Origin: Rhodoblastus sp963704565
GTDB lineage: Bacteria > Pseudomonadota > Alphaproteobacteria > Rhizobiales > Beijerinckiaceae
Length of the DNA: 64,000 nt
NCBI GenBank assembly: GCA_963704565.1
Contig: OY969917.1
Span: forward strand, 2,666,001 to 2,730,000
Reading direction: 5' to 3'
In this document: positions 29,091-37,474 of the stretch, piece after piece
Numbering within the stretch: the stretch's first letter is position 1
Layout of the letters: the number at the start of each line of letters is the position of its first letter
Made by a program: the position numbers and the translations under genes
Notes under the pieces: generated by a model
What the model saw: only the letters and a program-made list of their open reading frames with translations
Told to the model about the DNA's origin: nothing
The model's database searches: none

Positions 29091-30203
29091 TTAATGGAGA
29101 CTTACCGCCGCGGCGTTCAAGGCCAGCGTCGGATAATCGGTATAGCCTTCGGCGCCGCCGCCATAAAAAGTCTTGACGTCGGCAGCATTGAGCTCCGCGC
29201 CGCGGCGCAGGCGCTCGACCAGATCGGGATTGGAAATGAACGGCCGCCCGAAAGCGACCAGATCGGCGGCGCCCGTCTCGACCGCCTCGACCGCCATGTC
29301 CCGGCTGAAACCGTTATTGGCGATATAGGCGCCGCGAAAGGCCTTGCGCAGGGCGGCATAATCGAAGGGAAGGTTGTCGCGCGCGCCCTGGGTCGCTCCC
29401 TCGATCACATGAATATAACCGAGCTGGCGGGCGTCGAGCTGGCGGACGAGATAGTCGAACAAAGGCTGCGGATCGCTGTCGGAAATGTCATTGGCCGGGC
29501 TGACCGGCGATAGCCGGATGCCGATCCGGTTGGAAGGCCAGATTTTGGCGATGGCGTCCACCACTTCGAGCGTCAGCCGGCAGCGGTTCTCGATCGAGCC
29601 GCCATAGGCGTCGGCGCGGTGATTCGTCCCGTCTTTGTGGAACTGGTCGAGCAGATAGCCGTTGGCGCCGTGGATTTCGACCCCGTCGAAGCCAGCCATT
29701 TTGGCAAGCTCGGCGGCGTGGGCGTAATCGGCGACGATTCCGGGGATTTCGCTCAAATCCAGCGCGCGCGGCTGCGAAGGCTCGACAAAACCTTCGGTGG
29801 TAAAGACGCGGGATTTCGCCGTGATCGCGGAGGGCGCGACCGGCGCGCCGCCGCCCGGCTGCAAATCGACATGAGAAATGCGGCCGACATGCCAGAGCTG
29901 AATGAAAATCTTTCCGCCCGCCGCATGAACGGCGTCGGTGACAAGGCGCCAGCCGCGCGCCTGCTCCTCGGTATAGGCGCCCGGCGTCTGCAAATAGCCC
30001 TGGCCCTGGCGGGAAATCTGCGAGGCCTCGCTGACGATCAGCCCGGCGCTGGCGCGCTGGCGGTAATATTCGACCATCAGCGCGTTGGCGGCGTCGGTCC
30101 CCGCCGTCGCCCGGGCGCGAGTCAGCGGCGCCATGACGATGCGGTTGGCGAGGCGAAGGCCGCCCAGGTCGTAAGGCTGGAACAGTTTCGGTTCGGCTTG
30201 CAT
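29091..30203 (-). CDS. Old Yellow Enzyme family NADH:flavin oxidoreductase
   Basis: FMN-dependent alkene/N-ethylmaleimide reductase type, 370 residues. Seen: FQPYDLGGLRLANRIVMAPL, the active-site HGANGYLLDQF (about 183–193), DAYGGSIENRCRLTLEVVDA and the FMN-binding VAFGRPFISNPDLVERL. It is closest to the classical NemA/XenA/XenB OYE group that reduces activated C=C bonds and nitro compounds. The physiological substrate is not predictable. It is separated from the beta-barrel gene by 62 bases in the same direction. Confidence 0.92.
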   Translation of the reverse strand: MQAEPKLFQPYDLGGLRLANRIVMAPLTRARATAGTDAANALMVEYYRQRASAGLIVSEASQISRQGQGYLQTPGAYTEEQARGWRLVTDAVHAAGGKIFIQLWHVGRISHVDLQPGGGAPVAPSAITAKSRVFTTEGFVEPSQPRALDLSEIPGIVADYAHAAELAKMAGFDGVEIHGANGYLLDQFHKDGTNHRADAYGGSIENRCRLTLEVVDAIAKIWPSNRIGIRLSPVSPANDISDSDPQPLFDYLVRQLDARQLGYIHVIEGATQGARDNLPFDYAALRKAFRGAYIANNGFSRDMAVEAVETGAADLVAFGRPFISNPDLVERLRRGAELNAADVKTFYGGGAEGYTDYPTLALNAAAVSLH

Positions 30204-30393
30204 GTGCGCGCTCCTGGCTTTTGCGTCAGGCCGGTTTAGAGCCTCGGCGAAAGCGCGGCAATGGCCTCGCGGCGATCACGCGCGGCAAGGCCGTTCATGC
30301 AAAAACGAAATGACTTGAGGCGAGCGGGCAAAACGCCGCGCGGGGACGCGCCGCCCGCCGCCTGCGCGTCGAGCGCAGGAACGGCATCAGTTG

Positions 30394-31113
30394 TCAGAAC
30401 GGAACGCCGTCCTCATTCGTTTCGGGCGCCGCCTTTGGCGGTTCGAGACGTTTTGGCGGTGACGGCAACGAAGGTTGCTGAACGCCGCCACGCTCCTGCG
30501 CCTTGGCGTCGGCGATCAGGCCACCGATCGAGTCAACCCATTTTCGGAGAGGCTCAAGCTTTTCGACGCCTTCACCGACTTTGCTGCACAGCTCAAGCCA
30601 GAAAGCGCCAATAACGTCGAGACGGGTACGGTCGCAATGAATTTCAGATTCTAGCGCTGCGATTTTTGCAAATAACGCTTCTTTTTTTGCATCAGATACA
30701 TCAAGCGTAGAAACAATATCTTTCATACGTGCAAGCATCTGCAAAAGTTTTTTCTTTGTATTAACGTCAAAAGAAACCGAATACTCCCTACGTCGGCGCG
30801 CCGTCCGTATCTTTAGAGTTGTTTTGTAAAACTCTACGTCCCTAACAAAATCGATATAGGTGTTATATCCTGCATCTATGACCGATGGTATGCTTTGAGT
30901 GGAAAAGCGACTTTGGAGACCAAGCGCCTCAATTGCACCGAGCACCTTGCTGATATATTGAACATATATTGGATTTAAATTTGCGTCAGTGCCGAGACGA
31001 TCCTCTTCCAAAGCTATGCGTCCGTTGCACTCTTCGGCAAATGTCGTTTCCAAAATAAGAAAAGCCTCTTCAGGGTCATCTGGCAAGGCCGCGTAAATTG
31101 TATCGTCGTCCAT
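30394..31113 (-). CDS. Hypothetical 239-residue protein of low-GC island
   Basis: I do not recognise this protein. It begins MDDDTIYAALPDDPEEAFLI, is helical and acidic in the first half, has a basic stretch (KIRTARRRREYS), a coiled-coil-like middle (TKKKLLQMLARMKDIV..., KKEALFAKIAALESEI) and a Pro-rich acidic tail (PSPPKRLEPPKAAPETNEDG). No membrane helix or signal is seen. Codon use is AT-richer than neighbouring genes, suggesting transfer. ATG 31113 is used; GTG 31116 is just upstream. It sits beside a toxin–antitoxin pair in the same orientation. Confidence 0.65.
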   Translation of the reverse strand: MDDDTIYAALPDDPEEAFLILETTFAEECNGRIALEEDRLGTDANLNPIYVQYISKVLGAIEALGLQSRFSTQSIPSVIDAGYNTYIDFVRDVEFYKTTLKIRTARRRREYSVSFDVNTKKKLLQMLARMKDIVSTLDVSDAKKEALFAKIAALESEIHCDRTRLDVIGAFWLELCSKVGEGVEKLEPLRKWVDSIGGLIADAKAQERGGVQQPSLPSPPKRLEPPKAAPETNEDGVPF

Positions 31114-31311
31114 CACAAAAATTCGCCAAGCGAGAAATCGTCCAGCCCCTCACGTTAAAGCTACGACCAAAATCGGCAAGCGTTTCTTCACGCGTCTCAC
31201 GGCAGCGGATCGTCTCGCGCAACTGGTAAACAGTCGATTTGATCTTATGGCCCAGCCTGACGACAAACGCCGCCAAGCGCCTCATCGTTAGCCACAGGTC
31301 ATGAGAAAGAC

Positions 31312-31647
31312 CTAAAGGATCGCATCCATGCCCTTGCGCCGAATCAGATCGAGCAACACAAGGGCTGGGCCGGTGGGTCGCTTCGCGCCGCGCTCCAACT
31401 GAGAAACGTAGCCCGCCGTGAGATTGAGATGGCGGGCGAAAACCGCCTGACTCAACCGCGCCCGTTCGCGAAGGCCGCGGATTTCGTCGCCGGAGATCGG
31501 CGCCGGCTCCAGCGGGATGTCTTTGCCCAGTCGGCGCATGGTGATTTTCTGATGCGTCGCCTCGTCCATGATGCCGAGGCGGCGCATGTCGTCCGTCGTC
31601 TCAAGAATGGCTTCGCGCAACCGGCTAGGCGTCGTCTTCGTCGTCAT
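31312..31647 (-). CDS. Antitoxin with HTH domain (HigA/Xre type)
   Basis: A 111-residue antitoxin: N-terminal toxin-binding part (MTTKTTPSRLREAILETTDD, IMDEATHQKITMRRLGKDIP) and C-terminal helix-turn-helix (ISGDEIRGLRERARLSQAVF, ARHLNLTAGYVSQLERG, PTGPALVLLDLIRRKG). The start is ATG 31647, inside the toxin's last codons (23-base overlap), the usual toxin-first arrangement of this subclass. It should autorepress the operon through the palindrome at 32034. Confidence 0.9.
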   Translation of the reverse strand: MTTKTTPSRLREAILETTDDMRRLGIMDEATHQKITMRRLGKDIPLEPAPISGDEIRGLRERARLSQAVFARHLNLTAGYVSQLERGAKRPTGPALVLLDLIRRKGMDAIL

Positions 31648-32011
31648 AGGCCGCCTCCTGAATCGCTCCTTCCGCAAGGGCCGCCTCGATGCGCTCGGGC
31701 GTCGCGTCGAGCCAACCGCGCGCCACAAGGCGCAAGTCCTGCAATTCGTCCGCTTCGATATTTTCTTTTTCGCTCTTGGCGAACCCGTAGAGGAAAACAG
31801 CACGATCCTTCGCTCGAAACGCGATGATCGTCCGATACCCGCTCGAACGTCCTTTGCCCCGCCGCGCAACCCGCTGCTTGATGAGGCCGCCGCCTAGATC
31901 GGCGTCGATGAGGCCGCAGGCGGCCCGGCGAATTGCCTCGCTGAGGCTCTTTTCGTCGAGCCGTTCGTTTCGGGCGAAACGGGCAAACCATCTGACTTTA
32001 AATAGGCGCAA
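31625..32011 (-). CDS. RelE-type toxin (PF06296-like)
   Basis: A 128-residue toxin: VRWFARFARNERLDEKSLSE, AIRRAACGLIDADLGGGLIK, QRVARRGKGRSSGYRTIIAF, DRAVFLYGFAKSEKENI. This is the RelE/HigB-like family with basic residues typical of ribosome-dependent mRNA interferases. The C-terminal tail is acidic (AYDDEDDA). It is followed by and overlaps the HTH antitoxin, so the two form a type II toxin–antitoxin module. Confidence 0.9.
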   Translation of the reverse strand: MRLFKVRWFARFARNERLDEKSLSEAIRRAACGLIDADLGGGLIKQRVARRGKGRSSGYRTIIAFRAKDRAVFLYGFAKSEKENIEADELQDLRLVARGWLDATPERIEAALAEGAIQEAAYDDEDDA

Positions 32012-32033
32012 AACAGTCCCCGGCCGTGAAAGA

Positions 32034-32066
32034 TATAGCGCTATAAACTATATTTTCAAGCATTTT
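32034..32066 (-). promoter_or_regulatory. Promoter/operator of the toxin–antitoxin operon
   Basis: A perfect 12-base palindrome TATAGCGCTATA (32034–32045) lies 23 bases before the toxin start. Read towards the toxin, TTGAAA is followed 17 bases later by ATATCT, with the palindrome overlapping the promoter. That is the usual geometry for autorepression by the HTH antitoxin. Assignment is by pattern only. Confidence 0.55.
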
Positions 32067-32146
32067 GCACGGGAGTTTCACCTTCATAATTCACACATGG
32101 AGCCGCAACCGCATTCGAGGCGTGGGGGTCCGTGCAAAAATGAAAG

Positions 32147-32389
32147 TCACTCCTGCCCGAGCGCCGAGAGATAGAGGTCGAGGATTTCCTCTTCCTCGCG
32201 CCTTTTGGTGGCGTCCTGTTTGCGGATCGAGACGATTTTCCGCATGATTTTCACGTCATAGCCGTTGCCCTTGGCCTCGGCGTAAACGTCCTTGATGTCG
32301 TCGGCGAGCGCCTTTTTCTCCTCTTCGAGCCGCTCGATGCGCTCGATGAAGCTTTTCAGATGGCCGCCGTCCAGCGTGTTCGCGCCCAT
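32147..32389 (-). CDS. DUF2312 / GapR-type nucleoid-associated protein
   Basis: An 80-residue helical protein: MGANTLDGGHLKSFIERIER, LEEEKKALADDIKDVYAEAK, GNGYDVKIMRKIVSIRKQDA, EEEEILDLYLSALG. This is the DUF2312 family, whose Caulobacter member GapR binds overtwisted AT-rich DNA ahead of replication forks. ATG 32389 gives the conserved length; upstream in-frame sequence is not conserved. The gene is monocistronic and followed at distance by the toxin operon. Confidence 0.9.
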   Translation of the reverse strand: MGANTLDGGHLKSFIERIERLEEEKKALADDIKDVYAEAKGNGYDVKIMRKIVSIRKQDATKRREEEEILDLYLSALGQE

Positions 32390-32451
32390 ATCGTTCCTGC
32401 GGAATGTTGGGAAATGAGGAAGCCCCTGATTGGCGCCGCGCGGCGCGGGCG

Positions 32452-33282
32452 TCAAGCGGGCGCGGGCGCCGCATCGGCGCGGGAGCCAAAGAATTCGACC
32501 CGCCGCGTCTCGGGCCGGGCGAGAATCGGCGGCAGGATTCGGGCGAGCCGCGCCGCCCAGGCGTCGCATTGCTCGGGCGTTTCCAGCAAATCCTGGCGTA
32601 TTTCGATCAAGGCGCCCGGCAGGCCGCGCCGGGTCGAAAGTTCGTACATGCTGTCGCCGCGCAAAGCGCCGTCATAGGGCTCATTGTCGCCGACGACGAG
32701 ATTTTCCGCGCGCAGGGCCTCGATCAGCGGCAAGGCGAGGCGGGGATCCCTGTCCCACAGCACGCCGACCTGCCAGGGCCGCGCCCGGCCCTTGAAATGC
32801 GGGGTGAAGCTATGGATTCCGATCAAGACCGGAACCGCGCCGCGCGCCAGGCCCGCGTCGATCAGGCCGGCGCAGGCGTCGCGATAGGGCCGCCAGAAGG
32901 CCTCGACCCGGCGGGCGATTTCCTCGGCGTCAATTCGCGCATTGCCGGGGATCAGGGCGCCATCGGAAATTCGCATGACCAGGGTAGGATCGTCCTCGCC
33001 GCGATTCGGGTCGATCAACAGCCGCGAGAACATGGCGAGGGCGGCTGGCGCGCCGGTCAGGACGGCGAGGCGGCGTATGACGGATTCGGCGCCGATGTCA
33101 TAGGCGATGTGGCGGCCAAGCAATTCGCGGGACAGGCCAAGATCGCCATAGGCCGGCGGCAAGGCGTTGCTGGCGTGATCGCCGAACAGGACGAGGCGCC
33201 GCCCCGTCGCGCCGGCGATCAGATCGAGGGGCTGGAACGCCGGCCTGGCGCCCGGCGGGGAAACGTCGGAAAGGATTTTCAA
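32452..33282 (-). CDS. N-formylglutamate amidohydrolase family protein
   Basis: A 276-residue zinc-type amidohydrolase family protein (FGase-like). Seen: LVLFGDHASNALPPAYGDLG, HIAYDIGAESVIRRLA, SRLLIDPNRGEDDPTLV, IGIHSFTPHFKGRARPWQVG and ELSTRRGLPGALIEIRQDL. The start is uncertain: no ATG precedes the conserved region, and TTG at 33282 (LKILSDVSPPG) is the best choice. The frame stays open far upstream, antisense to pyk, which is a GC-rich shadow. Members cleave N-formylglutamate in histidine breakdown or related amides; no hut genes are nearby. Confidence 0.85.
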   Translation of the reverse strand: MKILSDVSPPGARPAFQPLDLIAGATGRRLVLFGDHASNALPPAYGDLGLSRELLGRHIAYDIGAESVIRRLAVLTGAPAALAMFSRLLIDPNRGEDDPTLVMRISDGALIPGNARIDAEEIARRVEAFWRPYRDACAGLIDAGLARGAVPVLIGIHSFTPHFKGRARPWQVGVLWDRDPRLALPLIEALRAENLVVGDNEPYDGALRGDSMYELSTRRGLPGALIEIRQDLLETPEQCDAWAARLARILPPILARPETRRVEFFGSRADAAPAPA

Positions 33283-33426
33283 GGGTCGCGACGAATTTCG
33301 AGTTTTTGCAGCGATTGTAATGTAAATCGCATCGACGCGGTCGGGCAATATCGTTAAAAGGCCTTTGCCCAAACTGCGGAGTTCAAGAGTCAATCGCCAC
33401 TTTAGGCTGAGGCGGAACGGGATCAT

Positions 33427-33846
33427 ATGGCAAGGACAATCGGAATTGGCGCGTTGGCCGCCCTTCTCATGCTGGCCGCGGCGCCGGCGCGCGCCGATTT
33501 CCGCATTTGCAACAATTCCAGCGCCCGTGTCAGCGTCGCCATCGCCTATACCAACGGATCGCATTGGGTGAGCGAGGGCTGGTGGAACATCAAGACCGAC
33601 CATTGCGAGACCTTGCTGCGCGGGTCGCTCGCCGCCGAGTATTATTACACCTATGCGATGGACGAACGCGGCGGCGAGTGGAAGGGCAAGGCCTTCATGT
33701 GCACGCGCGACCGCGAATTCCGCATCGAGGGCCGCGAAAACTGTTTTCTGCGCGGCTATGACCGGACCGGCTTTTTCGAAGTGGACACCGGCAAGGACGC
33801 CCGGAACTGGACGGTTCAGCTGACCGACCCCAACCCGGCGCATTGA
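33427..33846 (+). CDS. DUF1036 family secreted protein
   Basis: A 139-residue protein with a signal peptide (IGIGALAALLMLAAAPARA) and the DUF1036 domain: FRICNNSSARVSVAIAYTNG, WVSEGWWNIKTDHCETLLRG, YYYTYAMDERGGEWKG, FRIEGRENCFLRGYDRTGFF. Family function is unknown; it is common in alphaproteobacteria. Four Cys fit disulfides in the periplasm. It precedes pyk by 36 bases. Confidence 0.88.
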   Translation: MARTIGIGALAALLMLAAAPARADFRICNNSSARVSVAIAYTNGSHWVSEGWWNIKTDHCETLLRGSLAAEYYYTYAMDERGGEWKGKAFMCTRDREFRIEGRENCFLRGYDRTGFFEVDTGKDARNWTVQLTDPNPAH

Positions 33847-33882
33847 GCCCGCGACAATATGAAGAATATGAAGGAAGAGAAA

Positions 33883-35322
33883 ATGAACAGGCGCCGCCGC
33901 CGCTGTAAAATCCTGGCCACGCTCGGCCCGGCCTCGAACGACGAGGCTTCGATCGAAAAGCTCTGGCGCGCGGGCGCCGATGTGTTCCGCATCAATATGA
34001 GCCACGCCGATCCGCCGGCCATGCGCGAGACCGTCGCGATGATCCGGGCGGTGGAGGAGCGGATCGGCCGGTCGATCGGCATTCTCGTCGATCTGCAAGG
34101 CCCGAAGCTGCGCGTCGGCTCCTTCGGCGGCGGCGGCGCGGACTTGGTCGTCGGGCAGAATTTCACCCTCGATTCCGACCCGGCGCCCGGCGATTCGACG
34201 CGCGTCTGCCTGCCCCATCCGGAAATCCTTCTGGCGCTCGCCCCCGGCCACAACCTGCTGATCGACGACGGCAGATTGCGTCTGCACGTCATCGAGGCCG
34301 CCGCTGACCGCGCATTGGCCCGAGTCGATGTCGGCGGGCGCATCTCCAACCGCAAGGGCGTCAGCCTGCCCGACACCGAAATCGCCGTCGCCGCGCTGAC
34401 CGCCAAGGACCGCGTCGATGTCGAAGCGGCGGTCGCGACCGGCGTGGACTGGATCGCTCTGTCCTTCGTGCAGCGCGCCGCCGACGTTCTCGAGGTCAAG
34501 AAGATCGCCGGCGACCGCGCTTTGGTGATGGCAAAAATCGAAAAACCGCAGGCCATTTCGCGGCTCGACGAAATCATGCTGGCCGCCGACGCCTTGATGG
34601 TCGCGCGCGGCGATCTCGGCGTCGAAATGCCGCTCGAACGCGTGCCCGGCCTGCAAAAGCGCATTACCCGCGAGGGCCGCAGGCTTGGCCGCCCGGTGGT
34701 GGTGGCGACGCAGATGCTGGAAAGCATGATCACGGCGCCTGCGCCGACCCGCGCCGAGGTGTCCGACGTGGCGACCGCCGTGTTCGAGGGCGGCGACGCC
34801 ATCATGCTCTCGGCGGAAAGCGCCGCGGGCAAATATCCGGTCGAATCGGTGACCATGATGAACCGCATCGCCGAGGAGATCGAGCGGGATCCGGTCTATC
34901 GCTCGATCATTTCGGCCCAGCGCTCGGCGCCCGAGCGCACCGGCGCCGACGCGGTGGCGGTCGCGGCGCGCGATATGGCGCAGACCCTCGACCTCAAGGC
35001 GATCGTCGCCTGGACCTCCTCGGGCGCGACAGCTTTTCGCGTCGCCCGCGAACGGCCCTTCGCGCCGGTCCTGGCGCTGACCCCCAATCGCGACACGGCG
35101 CGCCGTCTCACCGCCGTCTGGGGCGTCGACGCGGTCATCACCAAGGACGCCGATGACGTTGACGACATGGCCGATCGGGCCTGCAAATTCGCGGTGCGCC
35201 AGGGCCTCGCCGCGCCCGGCGACCGCATCCTGATCATCGCCGGCGTGCCCTTCGGGACGCCCGGCGCGACCAATATGCTGCGCCTCGCCTTCATCGCCGA
35301 CGACGGCAAGCGCGCGGAGTGA
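33883..35322 (+). CDS. pyk: Pyruvate kinase
   Basis: Converts phosphoenolpyruvate and ADP to pyruvate and ATP. It has RRCKILATLGPAS, GADVFRINMSHADP, the substrate-binding DLQGPKLRVG, the active-site signature MVARGDLGVEM with AKIEKPQA before it, VATQMLESMI, DAIMLSAESAAGKYP, and the C-terminal allosteric domain (TSSGATAFRVARERP). From ATG 33883 (GGAAGAG 6 bases upstream) it is 479 residues; an ATG at 33859 would add eight. It faces argE across a long hairpin. Confidence 0.95.
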   Translation: MNRRRRRCKILATLGPASNDEASIEKLWRAGADVFRINMSHADPPAMRETVAMIRAVEERIGRSIGILVDLQGPKLRVGSFGGGGADLVVGQNFTLDSDPAPGDSTRVCLPHPEILLALAPGHNLLIDDGRLRLHVIEAAADRALARVDVGGRISNRKGVSLPDTEIAVAALTAKDRVDVEAAVATGVDWIALSFVQRAADVLEVKKIAGDRALVMAKIEKPQAISRLDEIMLAADALMVARGDLGVEMPLERVPGLQKRITREGRRLGRPVVVATQMLESMITAPAPTRAEVSDVATAVFEGGDAIMLSAESAAGKYPVESVTMMNRIAEEIERDPVYRSIISAQRSAPERTGADAVAVAARDMAQTLDLKAIVAWTSSGATAFRVARERPFAPVLALTPNRDTARRLTAVWGVDAVITKDADDVDDMADRACKFAVRQGLAAPGDRILIIAGVPFGTPGATNMLRLAFIADDGKRAE

Positions 35323-35326
35323 GGCT

Positions 35327-35380
35327 TTAGGGCCTGTGGACACTTGTCTCGCCGCCGAGACAAATGTCCACAGGCCCTAA
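35327..35380. terminator. Long bidirectional hairpin between pyk and argE
   Basis: TTAGGGCCTGTGGACA-C-TTGTCTCG (35327–35351) pairs with the complementary arm at 35356–35380 over 25 positions with one mismatch (C343 against A364) and a CCGC loop. Pyk ends at 35322 and argE at 35377, so the hairpin serves both convergent genes. There is no T tract, so a purely intrinsic terminator is not certain. Confidence 0.65.
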
Positions 35381-36552
35381 GCCGACATTTTGCCGGTGAG
35401 GCGGCGCAGGAAGGCGACGCCTTCTTCGAGCTGGGCGATATCGATATATTCGTCCGGCTGATGGGCCTGGTCGATGCTGCCCGGCCCGCAGATCACGGCC
35501 GGCAGGCCGATCGCCTGGAACTGCCCGGCTTCGGTGGCGTAAGGCACCGCGATGGTGTGATTGGCCTTGGCCAAAGCCATGGCCAAGGTGGCGGCGCTCG
35601 ATTGCGATTCCGCGCTCAGGCCGGGCGCCTCGGTTTCGACGAAGGTTTCGATCCGGGCGTCGGGAAAATTCTTGAACCGCTCAGTGGCGAGCGCCGCGCA
35701 AAAAGCCTCGAATTTTTCGAGCGCGCGATGGCGCGGCGTCTCCGGCAGGCCGCGAAACTCCCAGAAAAGCTCGCAACTGCGGGCCATGATATTGCGGGCC
35801 GTGCCACCCTGGATGATTCCGACATGGATGGTGGAGAAAGCCGGCTCGAACCGCCCATGCGGGTCGCGCTCGACCTCGAGTTCGCGCCCGATCCGCTCCA
35901 GCGCGCCGACCAGTTCGCAGGCGATATGGACGGCGCTGACGCCGAGCCAGGGCTTGGAGGAATGGGCCTCGTGGCCGATGACGCGGGTGCGATAGGTGGC
36001 GACGCACTTGTGGGCGTCGGCGACCTGCATCATGGTCGGCTCGCCGATCACGGCGAGCGCCGGGCGCGGCAGGTCGTGGCCGAAGCGGCGGATCGCGTCG
36101 AGACAGCCGGCGCAGGTCGTCTCCTCGTCATAGCTCAACAGGATATGGATCGGCTTTTTCAGCGGCGCGGCCATGAATTCCGGCGCCATGGCGAGGCAGA
36201 GGGCGTCGAAGCCCTTCATGTCGCAGGTTCCCCGGCCATAGAGGCGGCCGCCGTCGCGGCGCAGCACGAAGGGCGGCGAAGTCCATTGCTGGCCGGCGAC
36301 CGGCACCACGTCGGTATGGCCGGACAGCACCACGCCGCCGTCGTCGGGGGGCCCGAAAGTGGCGAAGAGCGCGGCCTTGTCGCCTTCGGCGTTGGGAACC
36401 CGGACGATTCGGGCCCCGAGCCCCAGCAGGTAATCCTCGACGAAATCGATCAGGTCGAGATTGCTGCGCGAGGATTCGGTGTCGAAGGCGACCAGCCGGC
36501 CGAGCAGCGCAATGGCCCGTTCGAGCGTGGAATCGGCGGCGTCAAAGGTCAT
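35377..36552 (-). CDS. argE: Acetylornithine deacetylase
   Basis: M20-family metallohydrolase of 391 residues removing acetate from N-acetylornithine in arginine synthesis. Metal ligands and catalytic residues: LSGHTDVVPV, GRGTCDMKGFDA, SYDEETTCAG, the dimerisation domain with GHEAHSSKP, and a C-terminal GPGSIDQAHQPDEY. The start ATG 36552 fits the family. Convergent with pyk; apaG follows upstream in the same direction, 45 bases away. Confidence 0.92.
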   Translation of the reverse strand: MTFDAADSTLERAIALLGRLVAFDTESSRSNLDLIDFVEDYLLGLGARIVRVPNAEGDKAALFATFGPPDDGGVVLSGHTDVVPVAGQQWTSPPFVLRRDGGRLYGRGTCDMKGFDALCLAMAPEFMAAPLKKPIHILLSYDEETTCAGCLDAIRRFGHDLPRPALAVIGEPTMMQVADAHKCVATYRTRVIGHEAHSSKPWLGVSAVHIACELVGALERIGRELEVERDPHGRFEPAFSTIHVGIIQGGTARNIMARSCELFWEFRGLPETPRHRALEKFEAFCAALATERFKNFPDARIETFVETEAPGLSAESQSSAATLAMALAKANHTIAVPYATEAGQFQAIGLPAVICGPGSIDQAHQPDEYIDIAQLEEGVAFLRRLTGKMSA

Positions 36553-36597
36553 GCGGATCGGTCCTCGCCTCCGGTTCGGCGGATGCGCCCGAACGGA

Positions 36598-36990
36598 TCA
36601 GTTCAGGGTGCGACGCTCCATCGGGCTGTCGAGGGAAAAGGCCGGGATTTCGACATCGAAGGCGCGGCCGTTGGCGTCCACCATGCGGTAGCTTCCCGAC
36701 ATCAGTCCGGAAGCGGTGGTCAGGGCGCAGCCCGATGTATAGCTGAAGCTGTCGCCCGGTTCGATGATCGGGGTCTGGCCGACGACGCCGGGCCCCTGCA
36801 CCGTCTCGACCCGCCCATTGGCGTCGGTGATGCGCCACGACCGTTCGAGCAGTTGCACCTGGACCTCGCCCTCGTTGGCGATCTCGATCGTATAGGTCCA
36901 GAAAAAGCGGCCCATTCCCGGTTCGCTGCGCTCGGGGGCGAAATGCGGGGTGGCGGTGATCCGGATGTCGAATGTGGTGGCGCAGTACAT
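36598..36990 (-). CDS. apaG: ApaG protein
   Basis: A 130-residue fibronectin-III-like protein: YCATTFDIRITATPHFAPER, FFWTYTIEIANEGEVQVQLL, RSWRITDANGRVETVQGPGV, VGQTPIIEPGDSFSYTSGCA, GLMSGSYRMVDANG. E. coli ApaG is linked to cobalt/magnesium homeostasis, but its role is not defined. ATG 36990 begins the conserved domain directly. Runs in the same direction as argE. Confidence 0.93.
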   Translation of the reverse strand: MYCATTFDIRITATPHFAPERSEPGMGRFFWTYTIEIANEGEVQVQLLERSWRITDANGRVETVQGPGVVGQTPIIEPGDSFSYTSGCALTTASGLMSGSYRMVDANGRAFDVEIPAFSLDSPMERRTLN

Positions 36991-37042
36991 GAAGTGAATT
37001 TGCCTTGGCCGCGTCGCTGCGTCGAGCGAAATTTTCGCCCGC

Positions 37043-37264
37043 TCAGGCGGCGGGCCGCATTTGCAACCGACGCGCGGTCGACACGCCGACCAGCACGACG
37101 ATGCCGCCATGCTCGTTGGTCACGCGGATTTGGGCGCCGCGCGACTGGCTGGCGGCCAGAACGTCGATCTCCCGCCAGACCGCAGCCGTATCGGCGAGCC
37201 GCAACGATTTGACATCGTGGCGAGCGCCCGTCGGGTCGATCGTCTGGAAATGATAAAGTTGCAT
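37043..37264 (-). CDS. DUF6894-like small protein
   Basis: A 73-residue protein MQLYHFQTIDPTGARHDVKS, then RLADTAAVWREIDVLAASQS, RGAQIRVTNEHGGIVVLVGV. This pattern (short beta-hairpin, a central amphipathic helix, then EHGGIVVLVGV) resembles DUF6894 proteins frequent in Methylobacterium and Bradyrhizobium relatives. Function unknown. The start ATG 37264 is followed by the conserved N-terminus. Confidence 0.75.
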   Translation of the reverse strand: MQLYHFQTIDPTGARHDVKSLRLADTAAVWREIDVLAASQSRGAQIRVTNEHGGIVVLVGVSTARRLQMRPAA

Positions 37265-37474
37265 GGATGTCTCTTTGGCGCTATCTCGTCTTGCGACGCT
37301 GGCGCTGTAACAAAACAATGTGACGGTCAGATTATGTTGAAGACCGAAAAAAGTTCCGGGCGTTGATTTTTGAGCTCCTGTCGGGCCCAATCGTTAATAG
37401 ATCGTTTAATAAAGCCGATTTGCGACGTCAATAAGCCAAGCAACAAAAATAGCCTTTCTATTTTCGTATTCTCG

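Noticed and set aside
31076..31285. Short 69-codon frame on the minus strand before the orphan gene
   Set aside because: Overlaps the orphan gene's start, has no ribosome binding site and no recognisable features.
33300..35343. Open frame antisense to pyk, continuous with the N-formylglutamate amidohydrolase gene
   Set aside because: Only the last 276 codons match a family; the rest mirrors pyruvate kinase and has low-complexity composition.
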